DNA from: DASUDX01 sp036275365
GTDB taxonomy: Bacteria > Pseudomonadota > Gammaproteobacteria > Nevskiales > Nevskiaceae
Assembly (NCBI GenBank): GCA_036275365.1
Contig: DASUDX010000053.1
Location: 1-9,180 of the forward strand
Length of the DNA: 9,180 nucleotides
Reading direction: 5' to 3'
The notes beneath the pieces are model-generated. The model was given only the letters and a program-made list of their open reading frames with translations. It made no database searches and had not been told where the DNA came from. Position 1 is the first letter of the stretch. Each line of letters starts with the position of its first letter. Shown piece after piece: positions 1-6,235 of the stretch. The position numbers and the translations under genes were made by a program.

Positions 1-1818
1 CCGGGTGGCGCGGCCATCCCCAATGGCTGTAACCAGGACGGCAACGACCCGCTGTTCCGCGTGCTCGCCAACGGCCGCTGCGGCTACGACTTCAGCCAGA
101 TTGCCGCCAACGAGGCCGAGGTCTCCAACAAGGGCCTGTTCGTCAAGGGCCGTTACGAGATCAACGACAACTGGGAATTCAACACCACCGGCACCATCAC
201 CCGCGCCGAATCCTTCGGTCGCTACGCACCGGCGCTGAATGACTTCCTGATCTTCGTCGACGAAACCAACCCCTTCAACGATGTGGGCGAGGACTTCTAC
301 CTCTACCACCGCTTCGTCGGTCTGGGGCCGCGCGACACCACCACCGACGCCAACATCTACGACCTGCACGGTGCGGTGAGCGGCAAGATCGGCCCGGTCG
401 ATGTGGAGGCCGGCGCCCGCTATAGCGAGTACAAGTACAACGAAGTCGGCCGCAACTACCTGTCGATTCCGGTCGCTGCCCAGGCGATTGCCGCGGGTCT
501 GTATGACTTCCGCAACCCCTACGACGCCGATCCGGATGTGGTGAACAGCTTCCGCGCCAACACCGGCCGCGAAGCGCTCTACGCCAGCGAAGAGGCCTTT
601 GCCAGCGGCCGCATGGATCTGTTCCAGATGGCGGGCGGCACCTCGCAGATCGTGGTTGGCTTCGAGTACCGCACCGAGGATTACGCGGATCTGTACGACG
701 CTCAGCAGGAAGCCGGCCAGATCGGTGGCACCGCCGGCAACTCCGCCGGTGGCGACCGCAATGCCCGTGCCTACTACGCCGAGCTGGGTCTGCCGCTGCT
801 GAGCAACCTCGAGGCGACGCTGTCGGCCCGCTACGACGATTACTCCGACTACGGCAACGACACCTCGCCGGCCATCAGCCTGCGCTACCAGCCGATCGAC
901 CAGGTCACCCTGCGTGCCGCCTTCGGTCAGGGCTTCCGTGCGCCGATCCTGTCGGTGCTGACCCAGAAGCCGGCGTTCTCGGCCGAGCCGATCAACAACG
1001 ACGGCCCGACCTGCACCTTCGCCGGTGGCGACTTCCGCAACGGCACCTGCTTCACCGCTCCGGGCAGCAACCAGATCCTCGAGTCGCAGGTGCAGACGGT
1101 CATCGTCTCCAACTCGGAGCTGGCCTCCGAGCAGTCGGATCAGTACTCGTTCGGTGTGGTGGTCCAGCCGTACAGCTTCCTGGACTTCAGCATCGACTAC
1201 TACAGCATCGAGATCGACAACCTGATCTCCTTCATCGATCCGGGTGAGATCATCGCCCGCCTCGGCGCGGGCGATCCGATCCCGGCGGGTCTGGGCGTGA
1301 CGCGCGACCCGAACAACGGTCGCATCCTCAATGTGATCGCCGGCTTCGCCAACGAAGGCACGCTGGAGACCTCGGGCTTCGATATCAACGTGAACACCCG
1401 CTTCAACCTGGGTGCCTACGGCAAGATCGACTCCCGCCTGCAGGGCACGATGATCACCGACTACTCGTTCGACGGCGGCCGCAACCTCGCCGGCGATCCG
1501 GGTGAGCCCGAGATGCGCTGGGGTCTGCAGAACCAGTACTCGATCTCGGACTTCCGCGTCGGCTACAACGTGAACTACATCGACAGCCAGGCCCAGACCG
1601 TGGTGGCCGGTGTGCGTCGCGGCAAGATCGCGAGCTACACCACCCACGATCTGCAGCTGAACTACGATGCCAAGTGGAACGGCACCCTGACCGTGGGCGC
1701 GAACAACATCTTTGGTCGCGAACCCCCGCTGTCGCCGGATGCCGGCCGTCCGTACAACTTCAGCCTGTATGACCAGTACGGCACCATGCCGTATGTCCGG
1801 TACACCCAGCGCTTCTGA
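1..1818 (+). CDS. TonB-dependent outer-membrane receptor, C-terminal part (5' truncated by window edge)
   Basis: The reading frame is open from base 1 and ends at TGA 1816-1818, giving 605 residues without a start, so the signal peptide, TonB box and most or all of the plug lie outside the window. What remains reads as a TonB-dependent receptor beta-barrel: alternating aromatic/polar strands, a GQGFRAP motif at residues 309-315 (the GFRAP-type strand typical of the family), Asp/Gly/Asn-rich loops, and a C-terminal strand ending YTQRF, with the terminal Phe expected for recognition by the BAM machinery. Two cysteine pairs (C10/C27 and C338/C350) sit in loop-like stretches and probably form extracellular disulfides. 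Such receptors import siderophores, oligosaccharides, peptides or cobalamin across the outer membrane using TonB energy. The ligand cannot be told from this part. A strong terminator follows directly, so this gene ends its own transcript. The family call is secure; the substrate is unknown. Confidence 0.95.
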   Translation, partial: PGGAAIPNGCNQDGNDPLFRVLANGRCGYDFSQIAANEAEVSNKGLFVKGRYEINDNWEFNTTGTITRAESFGRYAPALNDFLIFVDETNPFNDVGEDFYLYHRFVGLGPRDTTTDANIYDLHGAVSGKIGPVDVEAGARYSEYKYNEVGRNYLSIPVAAQAIAAGLYDFRNPYDADPDVVNSFRANTGREALYASEEAFASGRMDLFQMAGGTSQIVVGFEYRTEDYADLYDAQQEAGQIGGTAGNSAGGDRNARAYYAELGLPLLSNLEATLSARYDDYSDYGNDTSPAISLRYQPIDQVTLRAAFGQGFRAPILSVLTQKPAFSAEPINNDGPTCTFAGGDFRNGTCFTAPGSNQILESQVQTVIVSNSELASEQSDQYSFGVVVQPYSFLDFSIDYYSIEIDNLISFIDPGEIIARLGAGDPIPAGLGVTRDPNNGRILNVIAGFANEGTLETSGFDINVNTRFNLGAYGKIDSRLQGTMITDYSFDGGRNLAGDPGEPEMRWGLQNQYSISDFRVGYNVNYIDSQAQTVVAGVRRGKIASYTTHDLQLNYDAKWNGTLTVGANNIFGREPPLSPDAGRPYNFSLYDQYGTMPYVRYTQRF

Positions 1819-1833
1819 GGTTGCTGCGGGATG

Positions 1834-1865
1834 AAGAAGGGCCCCTCGTGGGCCCTTCTTTTTTT
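1834..1865 (+). terminator. Rho-independent terminator of the receptor gene
   Basis: A perfect 11-bp stem (1834-1844 AAGAAGGGCCC pairing with 1850-1860 GGGCCCTTCTT) closes a 5-nt loop, and the stem runs into a seven-T tract at 1859-1865. It begins 16 nt after the receptor stop codon. This is a textbook intrinsic terminator. Because the left arm starts AAGAAG and the opposite strand carries only a short A/T run, it may be weakly bidirectional, but no gene converges on it. It ends 9 nt before the chosen start of the next gene. Confidence 0.93.
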
Positions 1866-1874
1866 GTGAGCACC

Positions 1875-2843
1875 GTGAATTCCCAAGTGCCTTCCGATCG
1901 AGCCCGTGCCGAGGCCTGGTCCCGCTACTGGCGGGCCGGCGGTCGAGTGGCGGCCCGCACCGGCGACGCCGCTGAGGGTCTGGGGCCCGCCTTCGCCGCC
2001 TTCTGGCGGCGCAGCCTCGACTCGCTGAAAGGGGCTGGCCCGCTGCTGGAGGTCGGCGCCGGCACCGGCGCAGTGGCCCGCTGGCTCAGCCAGCAGCCGT
2101 CAGCGCCGTGGATCGTCGCCAGTGATCTGTCCCAGCCGCGGGCGGCGGATGTGGCGCCGCTCTGTTTCGTTGCCGGTGCACGGCTCGAGCAGCTGCCCTT
2201 TCGCGACGCCGCCTTCGGTGCGGTGATCTCCCAGTTCGCCATCGAGTACGCCGAGCGATCGGCTGCCGTGGTGGAGGTCGCGCGGGTGCTGGCACCCGGT
2301 GGCCGGCTGGCGCTGGTGCTCCATCGCGCCGATGGCCTGCTGGTGCGGGTGGCGCGCCACGAACGGGCACACCATGACTGGGTGCTGGAGGCCGATGGGC
2401 TTCTCGATGCCGCTGCCGGGCTGGTCCCGTACCTGGCTCGCGCCGCAACCCCGCAGGGGCTGGCCGGGCTGCGCGGCGATCCGCACGCGGAACAGGCCCG
2501 CCAGCGGTACCACGCGCTTCAGCGGCAGCTCGAACAGCGCGCAGCCGGCCCGCACGGCGACTGCCTGTGGGAGACCAACGACGCGCTGGGACGGCTGCTG
2601 CAGCAGGCCCGTGCTGGCGCGGGCCCGGCGGTCGAGGCGGGCCTGGCCCAGCTGCGACAATCGCTGCTCGATGCCCGCCTGCGGCTCGAGGAGCTGGACC
2701 GGCATGCCCTGGACGGGGCCGGACTGCAGGCGTGGATCGAACAACTGGCCGCACAGGGGGTGAGTCATCACCGACGGTGCGGCGAACTGGAAGAACGAGG
2801 CGAGGCTCTGGCCTGGACTCTGGAAGTGGAGCGAGCGTCCTGA
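1875..2843 (+). CDS. Class I SAM-dependent methyltransferase-like protein
   Basis: This 322-residue protein carries a Rossmann methyltransferase core in its first half. Motif I is LLEVGAGTG at residues 57-65, an acidic residue after the second strand is D84 (ASDLS), the post-II region LPFRDAAFGAVISQF lies at 107-121, and strand 5 is LAPGGRLALVLH at 139-150. This is a Methyltransf_11 / BioC-like layout. The C-terminal half (about 170-322) is Ala/Leu/Arg/Glu-rich and looks helical, with no motif I recognise. The frame is open from TTG 1821, but that lies inside the terminator. I chose GTG 1875, which has a GTGAG Shine-Dalgarno-like stretch at 1866-1870 and keeps the N-terminal AWSRYW segment. 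GTG 1866 and GTG 1947 are alternatives. The stop overlaps the next ATG by one base (TGATG), so translation is coupled to the sulfotransferase. The methyl acceptor is unknown, and a small molecule or a peptide product of the neighbouring enzymes is possible. Confidence 0.82.
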   Translation: MNSQVPSDRARAEAWSRYWRAGGRVAARTGDAAEGLGPAFAAFWRRSLDSLKGAGPLLEVGAGTGAVARWLSQQPSAPWIVASDLSQPRAADVAPLCFVAGARLEQLPFRDAAFGAVISQFAIEYAERSAAVVEVARVLAPGGRLALVLHRADGLLVRVARHERAHHDWVLEADGLLDAAAGLVPYLARAATPQGLAGLRGDPHAEQARQRYHALQRQLEQRAAGPHGDCLWETNDALGRLLQQARAGAGPAVEAGLAQLRQSLLDARLRLEELDRHALDGAGLQAWIEQLAAQGVSHHRRCGELEERGEALAWTLEVERAS

Positions 2844-4630
2844 TGCAAGCGATGAACGAGGCATACGAGCGGCGCATGGCCCGGGCCCGGGACCTGATGG
2901 ACCGCGACCAGGTGATCGAAGCGGCCCGCGAGCTGGAGGCGGCCAGCCGCGAGGCGCCCGGGCGCGCGCTGGCCTGGTGTGGCCTGGCCGAGCTGGCCCG
3001 CCGGGTTGGCAACTGGCCCCAGGTGGTGCGCCACCTCGAACGGGCGATGGAGGCGGAGCCTCAGCAGATGCAGCACCGGGTGGCGCTGGCCGGGGCCTAT
3101 GCCCAGCTCAAGCAGCCGGCCACGGTCCGCGCGGTGCTCGGGGGCGCGCTGGCGGATAGCCAGAGTGCGGATGGCCGGCTGATGATCGCGCGGGCCTATG
3201 CCAGCTACGGCCTGCGGGCGGAGGCGGCGCAGGCGGTGGCCGCGGCCCTGGCACTGCAGCCGGACCGAGTGGAGGCCCTGCAGCTGCAGGCGCATCTGGC
3301 GGTCGCGCTGGGCGACGCCGCCCTCGCCGAGACCAGCTGGCAGCGCCTGATCGAGCTGCAGCCCGAGCAGGCCGAGCACTATCTGGCCCTGGCCCAGTCA
3401 CAGACCCTGCGCCAGCAGCCGGCAGCGGCTCGCCAGACCTTCCAGACCGCCGTGCAGCGCCAGCCGGCGGCGCCGGAGCTGTGGGCGGGTCTGGCCCAGT
3501 CCGCCGAGGACTTCGGCGAGCGCGACGAGGCGGTGCAGGCCTATCGGCAGGCCCTGCGGCTGCGTCCCGGCTGGCCGGTGGCCCTGGGCGGCCTGCTCGG
3601 TCTGCTCGCGGCCCAGGCCGAGGAGGCGCTGGTGGAGCAGGCCCAGCGCCTGCTCGACAGCGCCCAGCTGGCCGACGATGACCGCGCCGTGCTCGGCTAC
3701 GGGCTCGGCCGCGTCTATGACCGACGCCAGCAGCCCGCGGCGGCCTTTGCCTGCTGGAGCCAGGCCAATGCGGCACGCCGGCGCAGCACCGGGCCGTTCG
3801 ACCGGGCGCATCAGCAGCAACGGGTGGAGCGGACCCGGCAGGTGTTCGATCAGACCTTCTTCGCCCAGCGGACCGGCTGGGGCGTGCCCGATCCCCGCCC
3901 GGTGTTCGTCATCGGCCTGCCGCGCAGCGGCACCTCGCTGGTGGAGCAGATTCTGGCGGCGCATCCGCAGGTGGCCGGATTCGGCGAGCTGCCGGACATC
4001 GCCCGCATTCCCACCCGCATCCGCGCCAGCGAGGGTCCGCTCGAATGGCCGGAGGCGGCGACCCGGCTCCAGCCTGCCCAGGTGCAGGCCCTGGCCGAGG
4101 GCTATCTGGCGCGCCTGGCCGAGATCCAGCCGGGCCAGCAGGCGCAGCGCTGGGTCGACAAGGCGCCGCTGAACTTCATGCATGTGGGGCTGATTCGCCT
4201 GCTGTTTCCAGCGGCCCGCATCGTCTGGTGCGAACGCGACCCGCGCGATGTGGCGCTGTCGATCTATTCGGAAAACTTCGCGCATTCGCAGCGGCATGCC
4301 ACCGATCTCGAGGATCTGGCGGCCTATCAGCTGCAGCACCGCCGGCTGATGGCGCACTGGCTGCAACTCTTCGGTGCCGCCATCCACCGGATCGAGTACG
4401 CCGCCCTGATCGAAGAGCCGGAGTCGCGCGTGCGCGAGCTGGTCGCCTTCCTCGATCTGCCCTGGGACGAGGCCTGCCTGCGCTTCCACGAGAGCCGTCG
4501 CGAGGTGCTCACCCCCAGCCGCTGGCAGGTGCGCCAGCCGCTCTACCGGCATGCGCTCGAGCGCTGGCGGCCCTATGAGACGCAGCTCGCCCCGTTCATC
4601 GAGGCCGCCCGGGCCGGAGGGCTGCTGTGA
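2843..4630 (+). CDS. TPR-repeat protein fused to a PAPS-dependent sulfotransferase domain
   Basis: This is a 595-residue two-part protein. Residues about 15-310 are tandem TPR-type helix pairs (for example around 210-240, PELWAGLAQSAEDFGERDEA, followed by AYRQALRLRPG), a scaffold for binding protein or peptide partners. Residues about 352-590 form a sulfotransferase domain of the Sulfotransfer_3 type. The 5'-phosphosulfate loop is GLPRSGTSLVEQIL at 358-371, the 3'-phosphate motif is ERDPRDVALS at 464-473, and a GE pair at 381-382 after the first helix sits where tyrosylprotein sulfotransferases have their catalytic Glu. No signal peptide is visible, so it should act in the cytoplasm, transferring sulfate from PAPS. 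The frame is open upstream to 2567, but that extension lies inside the methyltransferase gene. ATG 2843 fits the one-base stop/start overlap, with GGAG at 2828-2831; ATG 2852 is an alternative. It overlaps the oxygenase gene by 4 nt. The acceptor is unknown. Confidence 0.9.
   Translation: MQAMNEAYERRMARARDLMDRDQVIEAARELEAASREAPGRALAWCGLAELARRVGNWPQVVRHLERAMEAEPQQMQHRVALAGAYAQLKQPATVRAVLGGALADSQSADGRLMIARAYASYGLRAEAAQAVAAALALQPDRVEALQLQAHLAVALGDAALAETSWQRLIELQPEQAEHYLALAQSQTLRQQPAAARQTFQTAVQRQPAAPELWAGLAQSAEDFGERDEAVQAYRQALRLRPGWPVALGGLLGLLAAQAEEALVEQAQRLLDSAQLADDDRAVLGYGLGRVYDRRQQPAAAFACWSQANAARRRSTGPFDRAHQQQRVERTRQVFDQTFFAQRTGWGVPDPRPVFVIGLPRSGTSLVEQILAAHPQVAGFGELPDIARIPTRIRASEGPLEWPEAATRLQPAQVQALAEGYLARLAEIQPGQQAQRWVDKAPLNFMHVGLIRLLFPAARIVWCERDPRDVALSIYSENFAHSQRHATDLEDLAAYQLQHRRLMAHWLQLFGAAIHRIEYAALIEEPESRVRELVAFLDLPWDEACLRFHESRREVLTPSRWQVRQPLYRHALERWRPYETQLAPFIEAARAGGLL
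4616..4620 (+). promoter_or_regulatory. Shine-Dalgarno for the oxygenase GTG start
   Basis: GGAGG lies 6 nt before GTG 4627, inside the last codons of the sulfotransferase gene. It settles the GTG at 4627 as the start of the oxygenase gene and indicates independent as well as coupled ribosome loading at the GTGA overlap. Confidence 0.75.
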
Positions 4631-5304
4631 CGGCGCCAAGCTTCGAGACCACCGCCCAGTTCGCGGTGCCAATGACGCTGGTCACCCACCCGGCCCCGGA
4701 GACGCTGAACCGCGACCTGCGTAGCCTGTTTCTCGCCCGTGAGGACAGCGGCCACGCCAACCCACAGCCGCTGATGCGCATCGACGCCGGCCTGTTCGAG
4801 AGCCGCTTCGATCTGTTCAAGTGGCCGGACCCCTGTGTGCGCGAGCTGCGCGAGTTCTGCTGGTCGAGCCTGTTCCGGGTGGTGGCCGAACTCAATGGCT
4901 ATGAGCCGGCGCGCATGGCGCGGCTGCGCGGCCACGCCGACGCCTGGTTCCACATCACCCGCAAGGGCGGCTACTTCGGCCTGCACAACCACGCGATGGC
5001 GTCCTGGTCCGGGGTCTATTGCGTGGATCCCGGCGTGGACCACAGCGGCCGGGCCGACAGCGGGGTGCTGAGCTTTCCCCATCCCAATCCGGGCGCCGGC
5101 ATGTATGTGGATCTCGCCACCTTCTCGCTGCGCCGGCCCTTCACCCTGGCGCCCCGGCAGTTCCGCCTGCAGCCCGGCCAGCTGCTGCTGTTTCCGTCCT
5201 GGCTGCTGCACCAGGTCCTGCCCTACCAGGGCGAGGGTGAGCGCATCACGGTCGCCTTCAACGCCTGGTTCCGCGAGGAGCCAGCGTCCCCGCGCAGTGC
5301 CTGA
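4627..5304 (+). CDS. Putative 2-oxoglutarate/Fe(II)-dependent oxygenase (TIGR02466 / 2OG-FeII_Oxy_5-like)
   Basis: The 225-residue protein has the compact C-terminal jelly-roll signature of a small 2OG/Fe(II) oxygenase family: GLHNHAMASWSGVYCVD at residues 118-134, then QPGQLLLFPSWLLHQVLPY at 182-200, and ERITVAFNAWF near the end. H120 and/or H122, H195 and R206 (the expected 2OG carboxylate anchor) are the likely iron and co-substrate residues. An HxH rather than HxD pair is present; I recall HxHP-type motifs as usual in this family, so this is probably not a defect. No signal peptide is seen, so it should be cytosolic. The GTG start overlaps the sulfotransferase stop by 4 nt (GTGA) and has a GGAGG 6 nt upstream. 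Members of this family are often hydroxylases of unknown substrate. Placement next to a sulfotransferase suggests that both enzymes act on the same or linked substrate, which is inference. Confidence 0.83.
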   Translation: MTAPSFETTAQFAVPMTLVTHPAPETLNRDLRSLFLAREDSGHANPQPLMRIDAGLFESRFDLFKWPDPCVRELREFCWSSLFRVVAELNGYEPARMARLRGHADAWFHITRKGGYFGLHNHAMASWSGVYCVDPGVDHSGRADSGVLSFPHPNPGAGMYVDLATFSLRRPFTLAPRQFRLQPGQLLLFPSWLLHQVLPYQGEGERITVAFNAWFREEPASPRSA

Positions 5305-5458
5305 CCGACGGCAGTTGCCACAGCGCCGAGCGTGCTGGCAAGAGGGAATTCCTCGGCGCCCTGGGGGGTTGTCGGCGGGCGCTCGGTGATAAGCTTCTTC
5401 TTCCCCCTCCGGCCTTGCCGGAGCGCCGGGCGTCCCCGTTCCTAGGATCCACGTCGAC
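5305..5458 (+). promoter_or_regulatory. Intergenic region upstream of the Ton operon: probable promoter and leader with possible hairpins
   Basis: This 154-bp gap is the only substantial non-coding stretch and separates the oxygenase gene from the DUF3450 gene. It holds an imperfect hairpin at 5315-5341 (TTGCC/GGCAA outer arms, AGC/GCT inner arms, AC bulge), a GCGCCC/GGGCGC pair at 5356-5361 and 5377-5382, and a perfect 7-bp stem CTCCGGC/GCCGGAG at 5407-5413 and 5417-5423 with a 3-nt loop. None is followed by a T tract, so no intrinsic terminator is claimed. The only AT-rich patch is GATAAGCTTCTTCTTC at 5388-5403, with TTGTCG at 5369-5374 upstream, but the spacing is too short for a confident sigma-70 promoter. 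I see no clear Fur box. A promoter is inferred mainly from gene arrangement. Confidence 0.4.
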
Positions 5459-6235
5459 ATGTCCTTCACTTCCATCCGTCTTCGCGCCGGGCTGCTGGGC
5501 GCGCTCGCGGTCAGCCTCGGCGTTACCGCCGGTCTGGCCCAGGCACAGAGCAACAAGGTGGCCGAATCGGTTGCCGAGCAGACCCGCGCCGAGCAGGCGG
5601 CTCAGCAGTCGCAGCAGCGCGTGACCAAGCTCGACGAGGAGACCACCGGGATCGTCGCCGAGTACCGGCAGCTGATCGCCGAGGCGCAGAGCCTGAAGAC
5701 CTACAACGAGCAGCTCGCCCTGCAGGTGAAGTCGCAGAACGACGAGCTGACGTCGATGACGCAGCAGATCCAGGAGATCGAGACCACCTCGCGCGAGGTG
5801 CTACCGATGATGACGCGCATGCTCGACACCCTCGAGCAGTTCGTGAAGCTGGATGTGCCCTTCCTCCCCGAGGAGCGCAACAACCGCATCGTCCAGCTCA
5901 AGGACATGATGACCCGCGCCGACGTCTCGCTCTCCGAGAAGTATCGCCGCATCGTCGAGGCCTACCAGGTCGAGATGGAGTACGGCCGCACCATCGAGGC
6001 CTACCAGGGCAAGGTGGGCGAGAAGACCGTCGAGTTCCTGCGCGCCGGCCGCGTCGCGCTGCTCTACCAGACCCTCGATGGTCTCGAGACCGGCTACTGG
6101 GATGTGTCCCAGAAGGCCTGGGTTGTCGACAACAGCTACGGTGACGCGATCACCGAAGGCCTCAAGGTTGCCAAGAAGCAGGCTGCCCCGGACTTCCTCA
6201 CGGTTCCGGTCCCCGCCCCGAAGGAGATCCAGTAA
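5459..6235 (+). CDS. DUF3450 family periplasmic coiled-coil protein of a TonB2-type system
   Basis: The 258-residue protein begins with a signal peptide (basic start MSFTSIRLRA, hydrophobic core to about residue 25, AQA near 27-29 as cleavage site). A long Gln/Glu/Lys-rich coiled coil follows at about 32-110. The distal half contains the features I associate with DUF3450: PMMTRMLDTLEQFVKLDVPF at 116-135, FLPEER at 135-140, and an aromatic segment GYWDVSQKAWVVDNSYGD at 212-229. It should be exported to the periplasm. In many Gammaproteobacteria this family is the first gene of clusters encoding a large ExbB, ExbB, ExbD and TonB, exactly as here. Its biochemical role is not established; a structural partner of the periplasmic part of the TtpC-like protein is a reasonable inference. 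ATG 5459 has only a weak AGGA at 5444-5447. The stop TAA overlaps the next ATG by one base. Confidence 0.88.
   Translation: MSFTSIRLRAGLLGALAVSLGVTAGLAQAQSNKVAESVAEQTRAEQAAQQSQQRVTKLDEETTGIVAEYRQLIAEAQSLKTYNEQLALQVKSQNDELTSMTQQIQEIETTSREVLPMMTRMLDTLEQFVKLDVPFLPEERNNRIVQLKDMMTRADVSLSEKYRRIVEAYQVEMEYGRTIEAYQGKVGEKTVEFLRAGRVALLYQTLDGLETGYWDVSQKAWVVDNSYGDAITEGLKVAKKQAAPDFLTVPVPAPKEIQ
6221..6226 (+). promoter_or_regulatory. Shine-Dalgarno for the TtpC-like gene
   Basis: AAGGAG lies 8 nt before ATG 6235, within the last codons of the DUF3450 gene. Together with the TAATG stop/start overlap it fixes the downstream start and couples the two cistrons. Confidence 0.8.

Noticed and set aside
1821..1874. 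Earlier TTG/GTG starts for the methyltransferase
   Set aside because: TTG 1821 would put the terminator hairpin and T tract inside the coding sequence, giving a LVGPSFF segment unlike a methyltransferase N-terminus. GTG 1866 has only the terminator T tract upstream and no Shine-Dalgarno.
2567..2842. N-terminal extension of the sulfotransferase frame by 92 codons
   Set aside because: The extension overlaps the methyltransferase gene entirely, is Gly/Arg/Pro low-complexity, and the one-base TGATG overlap with GGAG upstream marks ATG 2843 as the start.
3398..4672. Minus-strand open frame of 424 codons opposite the TPR-sulfotransferase
   Set aside because: The plus-strand frame has clear TPR and sulfotransferase motifs. 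The antisense product is low-complexity and without recognisable domain, as expected for GC-rich shadow frames.
5346..5458. Cluster of six-base palindromes (GAATTC 5346, GGCGCC 5355, AAGCTT 5391, CCTAGG 5441, GGATCC 5445, GTCGAC 5453) resembling a cloning polylinker
   Set aside because: The sites are spread over 113 bp rather than packed, nearby sequence is ordinary host-like DNA, and the flanking genes form the expected order of a natural DUF3450-Ton cluster. Six is more than the roughly two expected by chance but not enough to claim a vector junction.
4573..5556. Minus-strand open frame crossing the oxygenase gene and the intergenic gap
   Set aside because: Translation is Arg/Gly/Ala/Gln-rich with no motif and it overlaps a well-supported oxygenase gene. 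The gap is more simply a leader region.
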